Positions 14,534 to 23,543 of a DNA stretch of 41,715 nucleotides are shown here, piece by piece. The stretch is taken from the NCBI GenBank assembly GCA_031366005.1, contig JANLZB010000020.1:1-41715 (forward strand), given 5' to 3'. The notes under the pieces were generated by a model. The model saw nothing but the letters and a program-made list of their open reading frames with translations. It was not told the DNA's origin and searched no databases. Every line of letters begins with the position of its first letter. Positions within the stretch are counted from its first letter, which is position 1. The DNA comes from JANLUX01 sp031366005 (GTDB lineage: Bacteria > Bacteroidota > Bacteroidia > AKYH767-A > OLB10). The translations under genes and the position numbers were made by a program.

Positions 14534-15850
14534 ATGGCAACAGCAAACATTATTCTGTATAAAAAGAAGGTAAAAAAGGATGGTAGCCACTCCGTTGCAT
14601 TAGTGATTACTCACAACCGGACCCGGAACTATATTTTTTTTTTAGGCTACTCATGTACTCCTGAATATTGGAACCATACTGCCGGAAGATTTAACGATTC
14701 AAAGGATGCCAAAGAATTAAACAAGATCAAGGACGGGATTAAGTATGTAAAATATCCTGATGCTGAAAGCCACAACCGGACCTTATCGGTAAAGCTGGAA
14801 GAGGCGAAAGAAACTATTCAGGAAATCAACAGGAGTGGAAAGCCTTTTACGTTCGCTGAATTTGCCATTGAGTATAAAAAAGAAATTCAACTTTTGCCGC
14901 TGGATGCATATTTCAAAAAATGGATTGTAAAATATGAACAGGAGGGTAAAATAGGGAACGCTACTACCTACTCCAACACATTGAGCGCCTTAAACCGGTT
15001 TAACCCACGCATGAAGCTAAAGGACGTTAATGTAATGATGTTAAAAAGGTTTGAAACATGGTTGCGTACCGATAAGTCCGCCTCCACCAAAAACAAAGCT
15101 AAAACAAAGCTAAAGGACACCTCAATAAGTGTTTACATGCGAACATTACGGGCACTACTCAATAAAGCCATTGCAGACGGTTTATTTAAGGCTGAGAACT
15201 ATCCATTCTCCCGGAACCGTAGCGAAAAATTCAAGTACCAGGTCAGCGCACTCAAAACCAAAACAGCAAAGCGCGCACTTTCCAAAGATGTTATTGATGA
15301 AATCAAATTACTTAAAACCTCTAAGGATAGCAAAATCCGGTTTGGTCAATTAATGTTCCTGTTTAGTTACTATACACGCGGAATGAACTTCATAGATATC
15401 TCCTTCCTCAAATGGAATCAGATCGGAAATGAAAGAATTGATTATGTGAGGCGCAAAACGAAACAGCCTTTCAGTATTCCGATACTTCCACAAACAAAAA
15501 AGATACTTGACCAGTTTAGAAATGATGATTCAAATCATTCTGATTATGTTTTCGGCATACTTGACGATTCAATCCATACAACAGACAGGCAGAAACACAC
15601 GCGCGTTAAAACCGTATTGCGTGACGTTAATAAAAGCCTGAAAGAAATTGCAAAGCTGATAGGAATGGAAGGAGTAAAGATTACAACTTATGTAGGTCGT
15701 CACAGTTACGCCACGGTATTGAAGAAAGCGAATGTATCAACATCAAAGATCAGCCAGGCACTTGGGCACGGAACCGAAAAAATCACTCAGGTTTATCTTG
15801 ACGATTTTGAACAGGAGGCAATTGACAGCGAAGAAAGAAATATTCTATAA
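14534..15850 (+). CDS. int: Tyrosine recombinase (integrase) of the element
   Basis: This 438-aa protein has an N-terminal arm-binding region (1-100), a SAM-like core-binding domain (about 105-215) and a C-terminal catalytic domain. Catalytic residues visible are R282 (YYTRGMNFIDI), Lys near 308-310 (RRKTK), R389 (TTYVGRHSYAT), H412 (ALGHGTEKIT) and the nucleophile Y421 (QVYLDDF). The first His of the classical HxxR box is Tyr386 here, a variation that I believe occurs in other Bacteroidota integrases. It lies next to attL and reads into the element. It should recombine the 47-bp tRNA-Arg repeats. The ATG at 14534 is supported by the promoter just upstream. Confidence 0.95.
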   Translation: MATANIILYKKKVKKDGSHSVALVITHNRTRNYIFFLGYSCTPEYWNHTAGRFNDSKDAKELNKIKDGIKYVKYPDAESHNRTLSVKLEEAKETIQEINRSGKPFTFAEFAIEYKKEIQLLPLDAYFKKWIVKYEQEGKIGNATTYSNTLSALNRFNPRMKLKDVNVMMLKRFETWLRTDKSASTKNKAKTKLKDTSISVYMRTLRALLNKAIADGLFKAENYPFSRNRSEKFKYQVSALKTKTAKRALSKDVIDEIKLLKTSKDSKIRFGQLMFLFSYYTRGMNFIDISFLKWNQIGNERIDYVRRKTKQPFSIPILPQTKKILDQFRNDDSNHSDYVFGILDDSIHTTDRQKHTRVKTVLRDVNKSLKEIAKLIGMEGVKITTYVGRHSYATVLKKANVSTSKISQALGHGTEKITQVYLDDFEQEAIDSEERNIL

Positions 15851-15885
15851 TTCACAATTTAATTTAACCATTTAAAAAATCAAAC

Positions 15886-16203
15886 ATGGAAACATTAGAA
15901 GTATCACAACAAATTAAAAGGATTGGTAAAGACGAAAATCAAATTACACTAAACGATAGTGAGACAGTACAATTGATGGAATTAATTCACGGTGTCAATG
16001 ACCTCTCAGGTCAAAGAATAGAGGACAAGCAGTTCCAATTTCATCAACTGCTATCTGAAAAAATTAAAACTAACCCTGAAAGGGCAGATGAGTATTTAAA
16101 CATGTTGCAATTTATTAACGAGATGGTGCTATTATTAGGAAGCAACTTTGATTTTACTACCTCCCTTTGGAAGCCTTTAAATGAAGTTTGCAACGAAATG
16201 TAA
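15886..16203 (+). CDS. Hypothetical element protein, 105 aa
   Basis: It starts 35 bp after the integrase stop, likely in the same transcript. It is acidic and helical, without signal peptide, membrane segment or known motif (METLEVSQQIKRIGKDENQ at the start). I do not recognise it. Its position between integrase and terminator suggests an accessory role in recombination or regulation, but that is only positional inference. Confidence 0.7.
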   Translation: METLEVSQQIKRIGKDENQITLNDSETVQLMELIHGVNDLSGQRIEDKQFQFHQLLSEKIKTNPERADEYLNMLQFINEMVLLLGSNFDFTTSLWKPLNEVCNEM

Positions 16204-16214
16204 TCCTTAAAGAA

Positions 16215-16487
16215 ATGAAAGCAACTACAAAAATATTTAGTAAGAGTGAGATTGAATGGCGCCAACTCTTAGCGAGTTACTCCGTTACTTGTAAAAAGGC
16301 ACCCCCAGCAATTGAAAGCATGGAAAAACTTTATCCTCAGGTTAAAGAAGAAGATAAAAGGTATGTTAAAGAGCAAATTGAATGTATGAAAGTCCATCAC
16401 AATAATCATATTCAACAAAAAGGATGGATAGCAGCACAAATTAGAAAGGAACCATTCTATGCCAAGTTCCATTCAGCGATCATCTAA
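16215..16487 (+). CDS. Hypothetical element protein, 90 aa
   Basis: The start is taken as the ATG at 16215, preceded by AAAGAA, rather than the upstream TTG at 16188, which would overlap the previous gene. It is a basic, helical small protein with two Cys and several His (ECMKVHHNNHIQQKGW). No family is recognised. It is the last gene before a strong terminator, so the integrase and these two small genes probably form one transcription unit. Confidence 0.65.
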   Translation: MKATTKIFSKSEIEWRQLLASYSVTCKKAPPAIESMEKLYPQVKEEDKRYVKEQIECMKVHHNNHIQQKGWIAAQIRKEPFYAKFHSAII

Positions 16488-16506
16488 GGTGTTGAATAAA
16501 AAACAG

Positions 16507-16537
16507 AAAGCCCGGACTCGCGACCGGGCTTTTCTTT
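16507..16537 (+). terminator. Terminator of the integrase operon
   Basis: The stem AAAGCCCGG (16507-16515) / CCGGGCTTT (16524-16532) has an 8-nt loop, followed by TCTTTAATTT. Confidence 0.85.
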
Positions 16538-16575
16538 AATTTAGCTTTTGACGGAAACTAAATTTTAATAGAGTT

Positions 16576-18210
16576 ATGAGCAAAGATAAACTTTTCGATC
16601 GTATTATCAATGATGCCAGCGATTCAATAAATACAGCTTTAACCGAAGTTAAAAGCAAGTTTATTCATGCTGATGATTCTTCGAGTGATTTCGTCTATCA
16701 TATAAATTTAGGAAAAGAAATAATAAATGTGTGGGTTAGTAAACTTAAAACCCTCAGCTTCCGCGAATTTATCTTGGAATTAAAATCAGCAATATTAGAG
16801 AGTCAGGATTTGCGATTGCTTGGTTTCAAAAAGAAGGAACTTTTCACGGCTCTTGACGGAACTATTAAGTTCAGAATAGCAAAATCCGTTTTTGCGGTCA
16901 TTCAAGAATACAAGAGTGAAGAGTTAAAGGAACTTGCTGAGGTTGCCGGTTGTTTAGTTTCCAAAAACGCAAAAGAAAGGAAAGCAGATGAAAGTCTGTT
17001 TGAATTTGATTTTAACTCTTGGCTATTTGATACTCAGAGGTGGGACGGAAAAGACAAGTACGAATATCTGAAACTCATATCCGAAACTACTGTTTTAGAA
17101 TTTTTGGAATATACAGAATTGCGAACAATAAGAAATCAACAAAACAACTCCAATGAGTTACCTCCTAAAATAGAATTGGACTCTGATAATCCTGATTTAA
17201 ATATAAAATTTAATGAGGTATATTATAAAGCCAAATATCATTCATGGTCTCCGCAAGAAAAAGCTGTGTTGATGGACAGAATAGAAAGTTTATTAAAGGA
17301 TTATTCAGGCTATAGGAGACAGTTCATGGTAAGATTAAAATTTGCATTAAAAAGCTGGTTGGAGTACCAAGAACTTAAAGGAAACTTAACTGAAAAAAAA
17401 GAAAAAGCATCCATACATAATGTATTAGTTAGAAGAGCAAACGGTTGTAAAGCAATATATGAGTGGTTAATTAATGACATGCATGACTATCAGCCAACGG
17501 ACCTCACACAAATTAAAGACAAGGAATTAAAAGAATTATCCGGAATTAATTTGGAAACGGTGGAAGGTGTTCAGCTACTGGTAGAACAAATGAATATTGA
17601 AAAGTTTAACCAGGCTGCTGAGAGGGGTAAAGAATACAGCCTTGTTAATCGTGAACATAATAATACTATTGATAAATTTTCTGAACGCTTACGATTAGAA
17701 AAATTTAGTAGTAATACGGTTGACTTTGTTAAATATTTAAAAACTGAAAAGGATATATTAACATTAGCTTTAGAAAATATTAAACGAAATGGGAAGCGTG
17801 GAGGACTTACTAATAGACATGAGTTATATTCAAAAAGTTTGGAGCTAATACAGAATGAAATAGAAGAACATTTTAATTTAAACAACAATCCTCCACGCGA
17901 AACGAACTTATTAAACCAGCTGCAACCTGCGGTTATTAAACTTTTTTGCAGGTTGGTTCATGATAGTGGAATTGTTCCGATGGAAAATAATATTAATGCA
18001 ACTGCTTATACTAAAAGAGTGTGTGAAAAATATGGATTAAAACATGCGGATAGGGTTCGACAAAATTTTACTTTTAATGACACCAAAAGATTAAACTTAT
18101 CTGACAAACATCTTAATCAAGTAATTGAGACTATCCTTCCTACTATACCCAAAGAAGATAAGGAGAAAATTGAAATCTATTTGCAAAGCATAACAAAGTT
18201 GTACGGTTAG
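16576..18210 (+). CDS. Large hypothetical element protein (possible RteC-type C-terminus)
   Basis: This 544-aa protein is helical and highly charged, without membrane segments or nucleotide-binding motifs. The C-terminal 110 residues (AYTKRVCEKYGLKHADRVRQ, later NLSDKHLNQVIETILPTIP) recall proteins that precede excisionase-like HTH genes in Bacteroidota mobile elements such as RteC-like regulators. This is a resemblance from memory and is weak. It is followed after 71 bp by the HTH gene. It could regulate excision or replication, or be a structural/capsid-interfering protein of the satellite. It is the largest unassigned gene of the element, comparable in size to the tape-measure gene. Confidence 0.8.
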   Translation: MSKDKLFDRIINDASDSINTALTEVKSKFIHADDSSSDFVYHINLGKEIINVWVSKLKTLSFREFILELKSAILESQDLRLLGFKKKELFTALDGTIKFRIAKSVFAVIQEYKSEELKELAEVAGCLVSKNAKERKADESLFEFDFNSWLFDTQRWDGKDKYEYLKLISETTVLEFLEYTELRTIRNQQNNSNELPPKIELDSDNPDLNIKFNEVYYKAKYHSWSPQEKAVLMDRIESLLKDYSGYRRQFMVRLKFALKSWLEYQELKGNLTEKKEKASIHNVLVRRANGCKAIYEWLINDMHDYQPTDLTQIKDKELKELSGINLETVEGVQLLVEQMNIEKFNQAAERGKEYSLVNREHNNTIDKFSERLRLEKFSSNTVDFVKYLKTEKDILTLALENIKRNGKRGGLTNRHELYSKSLELIQNEIEEHFNLNNNPPRETNLLNQLQPAVIKLFCRLVHDSGIVPMENNINATAYTKRVCEKYGLKHADRVRQNFTFNDTKRLNLSDKHLNQVIETILPTIPKEDKEKIEIYLQSITKLYG

Positions 18211-18281
18211 TTGTACGTACAGAAAAACATACAACGGCAATTTGCACGCAATATTTGTGACATCGTTCAAACACAAATATT

Positions 18282-18617
18282 ATGCAAGCAGTCACCATCA
18301 CACAAATTAGCGCTCCTGAGTTTGAAACTCTTCTTGAAAACACAGTAAGAAAAGTTTTAAACGCGAATAAACTTAACTCCAATTTGGATTCCGACTCTGA
18401 GGATATTGGGGATATAGAGTTTGCTCATAAGATAACAGGCAAAAGCATTTCTACCCTTTACCGCTTGTCCTCCACAGGTGGGTTGCCTTGCAGTAAACGA
18501 GGCAACAAACTCTATTTTTCAAGAAAGAAATTGTTACAGTGGATTTCTGAAGGTGAAAAACCAACCGTGGAGGATCTTGTTAATCGTACTAACGAACATA
18601 TTCTTAAATCAGCCTAA
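18282..18617 (+). CDS. Helix-turn-helix protein, excisionase-like
   Basis: This 111-aa protein has a MerR/excisionase-type winged HTH (HTH_17-like) at about 50-90: EFAHKITGKSISTLYRLSS, then GGLPCSKRGNKLYFSRKKL and LLQWI. In Bacteroidota elements such proteins act as recombination directionality factors or transcription regulators. The upstream gap holds a TGTACGTACA palindrome (18212-18221) and a possible promoter (TTTG...ATATTTG around 18239-18259). It is followed closely by the 87-aa and tape-measure genes (5 and 3 bp gaps). Confidence 0.85.
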   Translation: MQAVTITQISAPEFETLLENTVRKVLNANKLNSNLDSDSEDIGDIEFAHKITGKSISTLYRLSSTGGLPCSKRGNKLYFSRKKLLQWISEGEKPTVEDLVNRTNEHILKSA

Positions 18618-18622
18618 TATAC

Positions 18623-18886
18623 ATGGAGCAAATAAACCTCACTGAGGTACAACAGCAAGCACTTAGCAGAGAAGCGAGAGCATTAGAGAATAGACTACGG
18701 TTTGTGAGTTCGGCTACTGCTGAACTTGCATCTATCAATGAAAAACTAAAAAACCCTAAACTATCCTTTTTTGCGAAGGTTAAATTAATGGGAACTGGAA
18801 AAGCAATCAGCAAAATGGTTCTCGGATTACCCCCACTTCCATCATTGGTTACCGAGGACGGAAAAATTAAACAACAAGAAATTTAA
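18623..18886 (+). CDS. Small hypothetical protein directly before the tape-measure gene
   Basis: This 87-aa protein has an N-terminal coiled-coil-like half (LTEVQQQALSREARALENRL) and a C-terminal half with Pro-rich VLGLPPLPSL. In tailed phages the position before the tape measure is held by tail assembly chaperones or tail-terminator-associated proteins. Nothing in this sequence proves that role, and the usual chaperone frameshift signal is not evident. Tight spacing (5 bp before, 3 bp after) shows it belongs to the operon. Confidence 0.65.
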   Translation: MEQINLTEVQQQALSREARALENRLRFVSSATAELASINEKLKNPKLSFFAKVKLMGTGKAISKMVLGLPPLPSLVTEDGKIKQQEI

Positions 18887-18889
18887 TCT

Positions 18890-20476
18890 ATGAGTCAAGA
18901 TACTGTTCGCTACATGCTTCAACTCAGAGATGAGTTAAGCGAACCCCTACGCCAAGTTCAAAAAAATGCAGAGAGAATGAATAGCTCAATGCGCGAATCT
19001 CAGAATGTAGTTAGTGGACTCAGAAATACCTTCTTAGGTTTTTTTGCTGCACATGAATTTGTACAGTTTGGTAGAGATTCACTAAATGTTGCAGCTAAAA
19101 TGCAATCATTAGGGAACGTAATAAAATATACCTCTATTGATGCCGCTGATGCTGCCAAAAACCAAGAGTTTTTGCATAAGATGGTTAGTGATTTAAAGCT
19201 ACCGTTGATTGAAACTACCGAAGGATTTTCGCAATTCAACGCCTCCATGCTTGGCTCAAAGTTACAGGGAGAACAGGCAAGAAGGATTTTTGAAGGGGTA
19301 TCCGTTGGGTTGACGGCTCTCCAACTTGGTCCTGAAAAAGCCTCAAAAGCATTTTATGCGCTCAATCAAATGATGAGCAAGGGAACTGTGAATGCAGAAG
19401 AACTAAAAGGTCAATTAGGAGATGCGTTGCCAGGTTCATTTAAAATTGCTGCTGATGCAATGGGGATGACACAAGCAAAGTTTGGCAAAATGATGCAGGA
19501 AGGTAAAATTATGGCATCTGATTTCCTTCCAAAGTTTGCCCAGCAGATGAAAGAAACGTTTCAAGGTGCTATACCGGATTCTATAAAGTCATTGCAGGCT
19601 CAAATGACTGACTTTGATAACAAGGTTATTGATTTGAAGTTATCGGTTGGTCAATTAGTAGCACAGGGCTTTTTGAAGTTGTACCCATACATAGTGCAAA
19701 CATTTGAATATGTGAAACGAGACGTATTACCTGTTTTAAAACAGTGGGGACATTATACAGCTGAGGTAATGCGATGGATAAAAGACCATCAAGAATTTGC
19801 TAAGGCCGTATTGCTTGCAGCAGGATCTTATATTGCAATAACTGAGGCAATAAAAGGATTCAATTCCATAATGGAGATATCCAAAGCAGCGATGCTTACA
19901 AACCCGTGGATTTTGTTAGGAGTAACACTTGCAGGGATTGTTTATTACATCAATGAAATAATAGAAAAAAACAAGCAATTAATAGGGGGTACTCAGAAGA
20001 ATAATCCTGCAATGAATGCTTATCATTCCAGTGTTGAATCCCGTGCCGAAAACGAAGAGTTGAATGAACTTGTGGAGAGAGGAAAAAAATATAAGGACAT
20101 GTTCAAGTTGATTCAAGATGAGAAGCAGAGAATTGAAAAGCTTATGTTGAATGACAATCTCACTACGGATGCAGCTAATTTATTAGAAGCGAAATATAAG
20201 TTCCTTTCTGAAAACCCAATTGATAAGCTCAGAAAAAAAAGGGATGAAATGAAGCTAAAAGGAGGAGCGGCTAATCCCTCCGCTGATTCAAGTTTAGGAC
20301 TTGATAAGGTTACCGGACAAAAATCTACCACAATTAACATTAGCATTAAAACGCTGGTTGAACATTTCAATATTAACACTACCAATCTTACAGAATCTAC
20401 TGGAAAAATCAGAGAGATAATTATTAAGGAGCTGGTTGCAGCTACAAATGATGCACAGGTACTTTGTTCTCAGTAA
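18890..20476 (+). CDS. Phage tail tape-measure protein (short form)
   Basis: This 528-aa protein has the N-terminal tape-measure domain at about 70-250: AAKMQSLGNVIKYTSIDAAD, the FSQFNASMLGSKLQGEQARR segment, ALNQMMSKGTVNAEELKGQL, GDALPGSFKIAADAMGM and GKIMASDFLPKFAQQM. Two hydrophobic stretches (about 305-325 and 335-360) and a coiled-coil follow. The C-terminal block TTINISIKTLVEHFNINTTN is typical of Bacteroidota phage tape measures. Tape measures set tail length and enter the tail tube. At roughly 0.15 nm per residue (family rule) this one would give a tail near 80 nm, short for a siphophage. No tube or tail-tip genes accompany it, which suggests use with a helper's tail. Confidence 0.9.
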   Translation: MSQDTVRYMLQLRDELSEPLRQVQKNAERMNSSMRESQNVVSGLRNTFLGFFAAHEFVQFGRDSLNVAAKMQSLGNVIKYTSIDAADAAKNQEFLHKMVSDLKLPLIETTEGFSQFNASMLGSKLQGEQARRIFEGVSVGLTALQLGPEKASKAFYALNQMMSKGTVNAEELKGQLGDALPGSFKIAADAMGMTQAKFGKMMQEGKIMASDFLPKFAQQMKETFQGAIPDSIKSLQAQMTDFDNKVIDLKLSVGQLVAQGFLKLYPYIVQTFEYVKRDVLPVLKQWGHYTAEVMRWIKDHQEFAKAVLLAAGSYIAITEAIKGFNSIMEISKAAMLTNPWILLGVTLAGIVYYINEIIEKNKQLIGGTQKNNPAMNAYHSSVESRAENEELNELVERGKKYKDMFKLIQDEKQRIEKLMLNDNLTTDAANLLEAKYKFLSENPIDKLRKKRDEMKLKGGAANPSADSSLGLDKVTGQKSTTINISIKTLVEHFNINTTNLTESTGKIREIIIKELVAATNDAQVLCSQ

Positions 20477-20511
20477 CACACTATTAAAATAAATAAATAA
20501 AACTAAAAAAA

Positions 20512-20979
20512 ATGAGAAACATTAATTTATTTGGTGGGCAGCCCAAAAAAGAAAACCCTGCTAATTTGAATGAATCATCTAAGCAAACTACCAGAGGGAT
20601 TGTATCGCTCGATACTGCTAATATTAAACCGCTCGGTTTTCGCAACGGAGATGCTTTTTACTTCGACAACGGATCAGTAGCCTGGAGGACAAGCGGTGGA
20701 ATATTGCACTACGAAATCGAATTAATATGCAGCATAGACAGCTCAAGTGGGAATGGTAATTCGAGGCTGGTTATGGTTGAAGGGATAAGCATTTCATTAC
20801 CAAATATACCTCCACCACTCTATAATCATACAGGCAACTGCTACACCTTAAATGATGGCAAGCTTTCAAGTCTCTATTACAGGATAGAGGAGCAATCAAA
20901 TGATTTTAAAATCATCAATAAGGCATGGGCATTAGGAATATGTGAAATTTACATTGGAGGAAGTTATATCATAGAATGA
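20512..20979 (+). CDS. Hypothetical element protein, 155 aa
   Basis: It starts 35 bp after the tape-measure gene. The N-terminal 45 residues are polar and probably flexible, followed by a beta-rich part (NGDAFYFDNGSVAWRTSGG, then LHYEIELICSIDSSSGNG). It has no signal peptide. The beta-rich layout and the position after the tape measure would suit a small tail or tail-associated protein, but no family is recognised. Confidence 0.7.
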   Translation: MRNINLFGGQPKKENPANLNESSKQTTRGIVSLDTANIKPLGFRNGDAFYFDNGSVAWRTSGGILHYEIELICSIDSSSGNGNSRLVMVEGISISLPNIPPPLYNHTGNCYTLNDGKLSSLYYRIEEQSNDFKIINKAWALGICEIYIGGSYIIE

Positions 20980-21008
20980 TTTCATAGTAACATAAAAAAA
21001 GCTGCACA

Positions 21009-21356
21009 ATGAATACACTGCACAGCTCGAATGTCTTGGACGGACAACAGAGCAAAACTAAACAACTTTTACATTTTTTCAAAGCTGTCCCACATTTAGA
21101 ATTTTCGGACAAAGGACTTGAAAATATTTCCAGACGGTTTAATATTTCTATAAACCATCTTAAAGCGGAAATTCAGAATTATCGTAGTGGAGGACAAAAA
21201 GGCATTGATGTTTCTGCATCTATTGCAATTCTTAATGAAGAAATTCTGACACTTCAGAATAAATTGAAAGGAAAGCTCACAGATCAAACAACAGATAGCA
21301 TTCTGAGGCAGATAATGCTGTTAATGGGTAAGAGAAACAAACTTTTAACAAAATAA
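21009..21356 (+). CDS. Hypothetical element protein, 115 aa
   Basis: This small basic protein has a helical N-terminal half with a possible HTH (ENISRRFNISINHLKAEIQN) and a C-terminal coiled coil (SIAILNEEILTLQNKLKGKL). It immediately precedes the replication genes (5 bp gap), so a role in replication control or DNA binding is plausible. The family is unknown to me. Confidence 0.65.
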   Translation: MNTLHSSNVLDGQQSKTKQLLHFFKAVPHLEFSDKGLENISRRFNISINHLKAEIQNYRSGGQKGIDVSASIAILNEEILTLQNKLKGKLTDQTTDSILRQIMLLMGKRNKLLTK

Positions 21357-21361
21357 TCACA

Positions 21362-22084
21362 ATGGACGGTTATACATTAACTCGCACATGGTTTGAATAT
21401 TCTATTCAGAAACATGAATGCAAACCGATACATTCAGCGTTATTCATGTTTATCGTTTATCTCAACAATGAGTTGCGATGGATTGAACAATTCGGTTTGC
21501 CGACTCATGCAACAATGCAGGCGCTTTCGATAGGAAACAAGAAAACGTATTTAACTGCATTACGAGATTTAAAAGCCTGGGGGTTTATAGATATCATAAA
21601 GGAATCTCAAAACCAATATCAGTCCTGTATTATTAAAATATGCTGTGGCGATGCCGTAGCATTATCGCAACAGCACTGCAACAGCATTGCCCCCGGCACT
21701 GACCTCAGCACTGGTACAGGCACTGCACCCATAATAAAACATATAAACAATAAAACAAATAAACAAATAAACGATAATGATATTTTGATTTTTGAAAATT
21801 TCAGAAAAGGATACCCCGGTACTAAAAGAGGTTTAGAAACGGAATTTAGAAATTTTCAAAAGCATAAGGATTGGCATTTATCATTACCACTGCTATTACC
21901 TGCTTTACTTTCACAAATAAAATGGAGAACAACACAACCGGAAGGAAATTTCATTCCAAACTGGAAAAACCTTCAGACATGGATTAATAATCGTTCATGG
22001 GAAGAAGAACATAAAGTATTTCATCTTCCCCAACAAAGAAAAACAGGAGTAGTACTTAAATCACAAGCATTCGCAAACCCATGA
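21362..22084 (+). CDS. Replication initiator-like protein (phage O/DnaD type)
   Basis: This is a 240-aa protein. The N-terminal 100 residues form a winged-helix-like domain (FMFIVYLNNELRWIEQF, then LSIGNKKTYLTALRDLKAWGF). A Thr/Gly-rich linker (about 115-130) leads to a C-terminal domain with FENFRKGYPGTKRGLETEF and FIPNWKNLQTWINNRSWEEE. This two-domain layout with the PNW...W motif is that of phage replication proteins that recruit the helicase at an origin. Its stop overlaps the ATG of the DnaB gene (ATGA), a typical initiator/helicase-loader coupling. The exact class is not certain. Confidence 0.7.
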   Translation: MDGYTLTRTWFEYSIQKHECKPIHSALFMFIVYLNNELRWIEQFGLPTHATMQALSIGNKKTYLTALRDLKAWGFIDIIKESQNQYQSCIIKICCGDAVALSQQHCNSIAPGTDLSTGTGTAPIIKHINNKTNKQINDNDILIFENFRKGYPGTKRGLETEFRNFQKHKDWHLSLPLLLPALLSQIKWRTTQPEGNFIPNWKNLQTWINNRSWEEEHKVFHLPQQRKTGVVLKSQAFANP

Positions 22085-23487
22085 GAAAATCTAAAATCCG
22101 TAATACAGATATTGATTTGAATAACGGTAAACTTCCTCCACAGGCAATTGACGCTGAAGAATGCGTATTGGGAGCACTCCTTTTGGATAATAAAGTACTA
22201 CCAACAATTATTTCGCTATTACCTATTGAAGCATTTTATAGAGACGAACATCAAAAAATTTATACAGCAATTAAAAAACTGCATTCTCTCAATCATCCTG
22301 TTGATATTATTACAGTGATTGAGCAAATGAGATCTGATGAAAATTTAGAAATAGCAGGAGGGCAATTTTATATTAATAAAATAACAAGTCGTGTCGCTTC
22401 TGCTGCAAATGTGGAACGCCACGCATACGTCATGCTTCAAAAATTTATTAGTCGGGAGCTGATTAGAATTTCTTATGAAACCATTCGAGATGCTTATGAC
22501 AATTCTATTGATGAGTTAGAACTCTATTCACAATGTGAAAAAAAGATTGCATCTCTTTCACCAATTTTCACTTCTAACAAAATTGATCCGGTAAGTTTAA
22601 TGGACGATGCGATGAAACAAATGTTCAATCCTGATCCAAAAAGTAAACCAATTAAGACAGGTATTGAAGGATTAGACATTTTACTTGGTGGGTTGTGTCC
22701 AGGCAACTTAACTGTGATTGCAGCGCGTCCGGGAATGGCAAAAACAACACTGATTTGTTATTTAATCATGCATGCAGAACTTCAGGAAAAAGCATCCGCA
22801 GGCATGATTCAATTAGAACAAAGCCGAACCGAGATAGCTTATAAATTATTGTCCTCTCTCAGTGGCTTAACTGTTGAAGAATTTAAAGCAGAAAAATTTA
22901 CCCCCGATCAAACGGATAAAATTGTGGAGGCTGCAAACCAAATAAAAAAGAGCAAAATTTATATTGACACGGATCCTTTTCTCAATGCATCTACTCTTAA
23001 ATCTAAAGCTACTAAGATGGTGCAGGAGCATGGTATCAAAGTTCTTTTTATTGATTATTTGGGTTTGGCGGACATCACGGGCGAATCGGATAGCAATGAT
23101 AACACTGCTACAAGGATTGCATATTTCACAAAAAAATGTAAAGCGCTTGCCAAATCACTAAATATTGCAATTGTACTTCTTTCGCAGTTAAATCGTGAAG
23201 TCGAGAAACGACCAAGCAAGCGCCCTATTCTGTCAGATTTGAAAGATAGTGGTGCAATAGAAGCTGATGCCGATGCTGTAATATTTCTTTTCCGTCCGGA
23301 ATACTACGGAATAACAGAAGTTGAAATAGATGGTAATACATACACCGGGGATCAAGCGCGCGGAGCAATAGAATTGATAGTTGCAAAAAACAGGCATGGA
23401 AGGACCGGATCGGTTTGGAGTAAAGTTGACCTTGCAATGAATAGATTTAACGTTATTAGTGTTCCTGATTATGAAAAAGCTTTTTAA
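22081..23487 (+). CDS. dnaB: Replicative DNA helicase, DnaB family (element-encoded)
   Basis: This 468-aa protein has the N-terminal DnaB domain at about 20-130 (PQAIDAEECVLGALLLDN, FYRDEHQKIYTAI, AGGQFYINKI). The RecA-like domain has Walker A ARPGMAKTT (215-223), where cellular DnaB usually has RPxMGKT, so Gly and Ala are exchanged. Walker B is VLFIDYLGL (near 320), with the LSQLNREVEKRPSKRPILSD motif and the RPEYYG strand. It should unwind DNA at the element's origin together with the upstream initiator. No primase is encoded, so the host primase or the helper's is presumably used. Confidence 0.93.
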   Translation: MRKSKIRNTDIDLNNGKLPPQAIDAEECVLGALLLDNKVLPTIISLLPIEAFYRDEHQKIYTAIKKLHSLNHPVDIITVIEQMRSDENLEIAGGQFYINKITSRVASAANVERHAYVMLQKFISRELIRISYETIRDAYDNSIDELELYSQCEKKIASLSPIFTSNKIDPVSLMDDAMKQMFNPDPKSKPIKTGIEGLDILLGGLCPGNLTVIAARPGMAKTTLICYLIMHAELQEKASAGMIQLEQSRTEIAYKLLSSLSGLTVEEFKAEKFTPDQTDKIVEAANQIKKSKIYIDTDPFLNASTLKSKATKMVQEHGIKVLFIDYLGLADITGESDSNDNTATRIAYFTKKCKALAKSLNIAIVLLSQLNREVEKRPSKRPILSDLKDSGAIEADADAVIFLFRPEYYGITEVEIDGNTYTGDQARGAIELIVAKNRHGRTGSVWSKVDLAMNRFNVISVPDYEKAF

Positions 23488-23543
23488 TACGGTACACATT
23501 GGAACGATTGACAATTTCCGTTAAATACACATAAATACGCAAA

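Noticed and set aside
16188..16214. TTG start for the 90-aa element protein
   Set aside because: It would overlap the previous gene. The ATG at 16215 has a purine-rich AAAGAA just before it.
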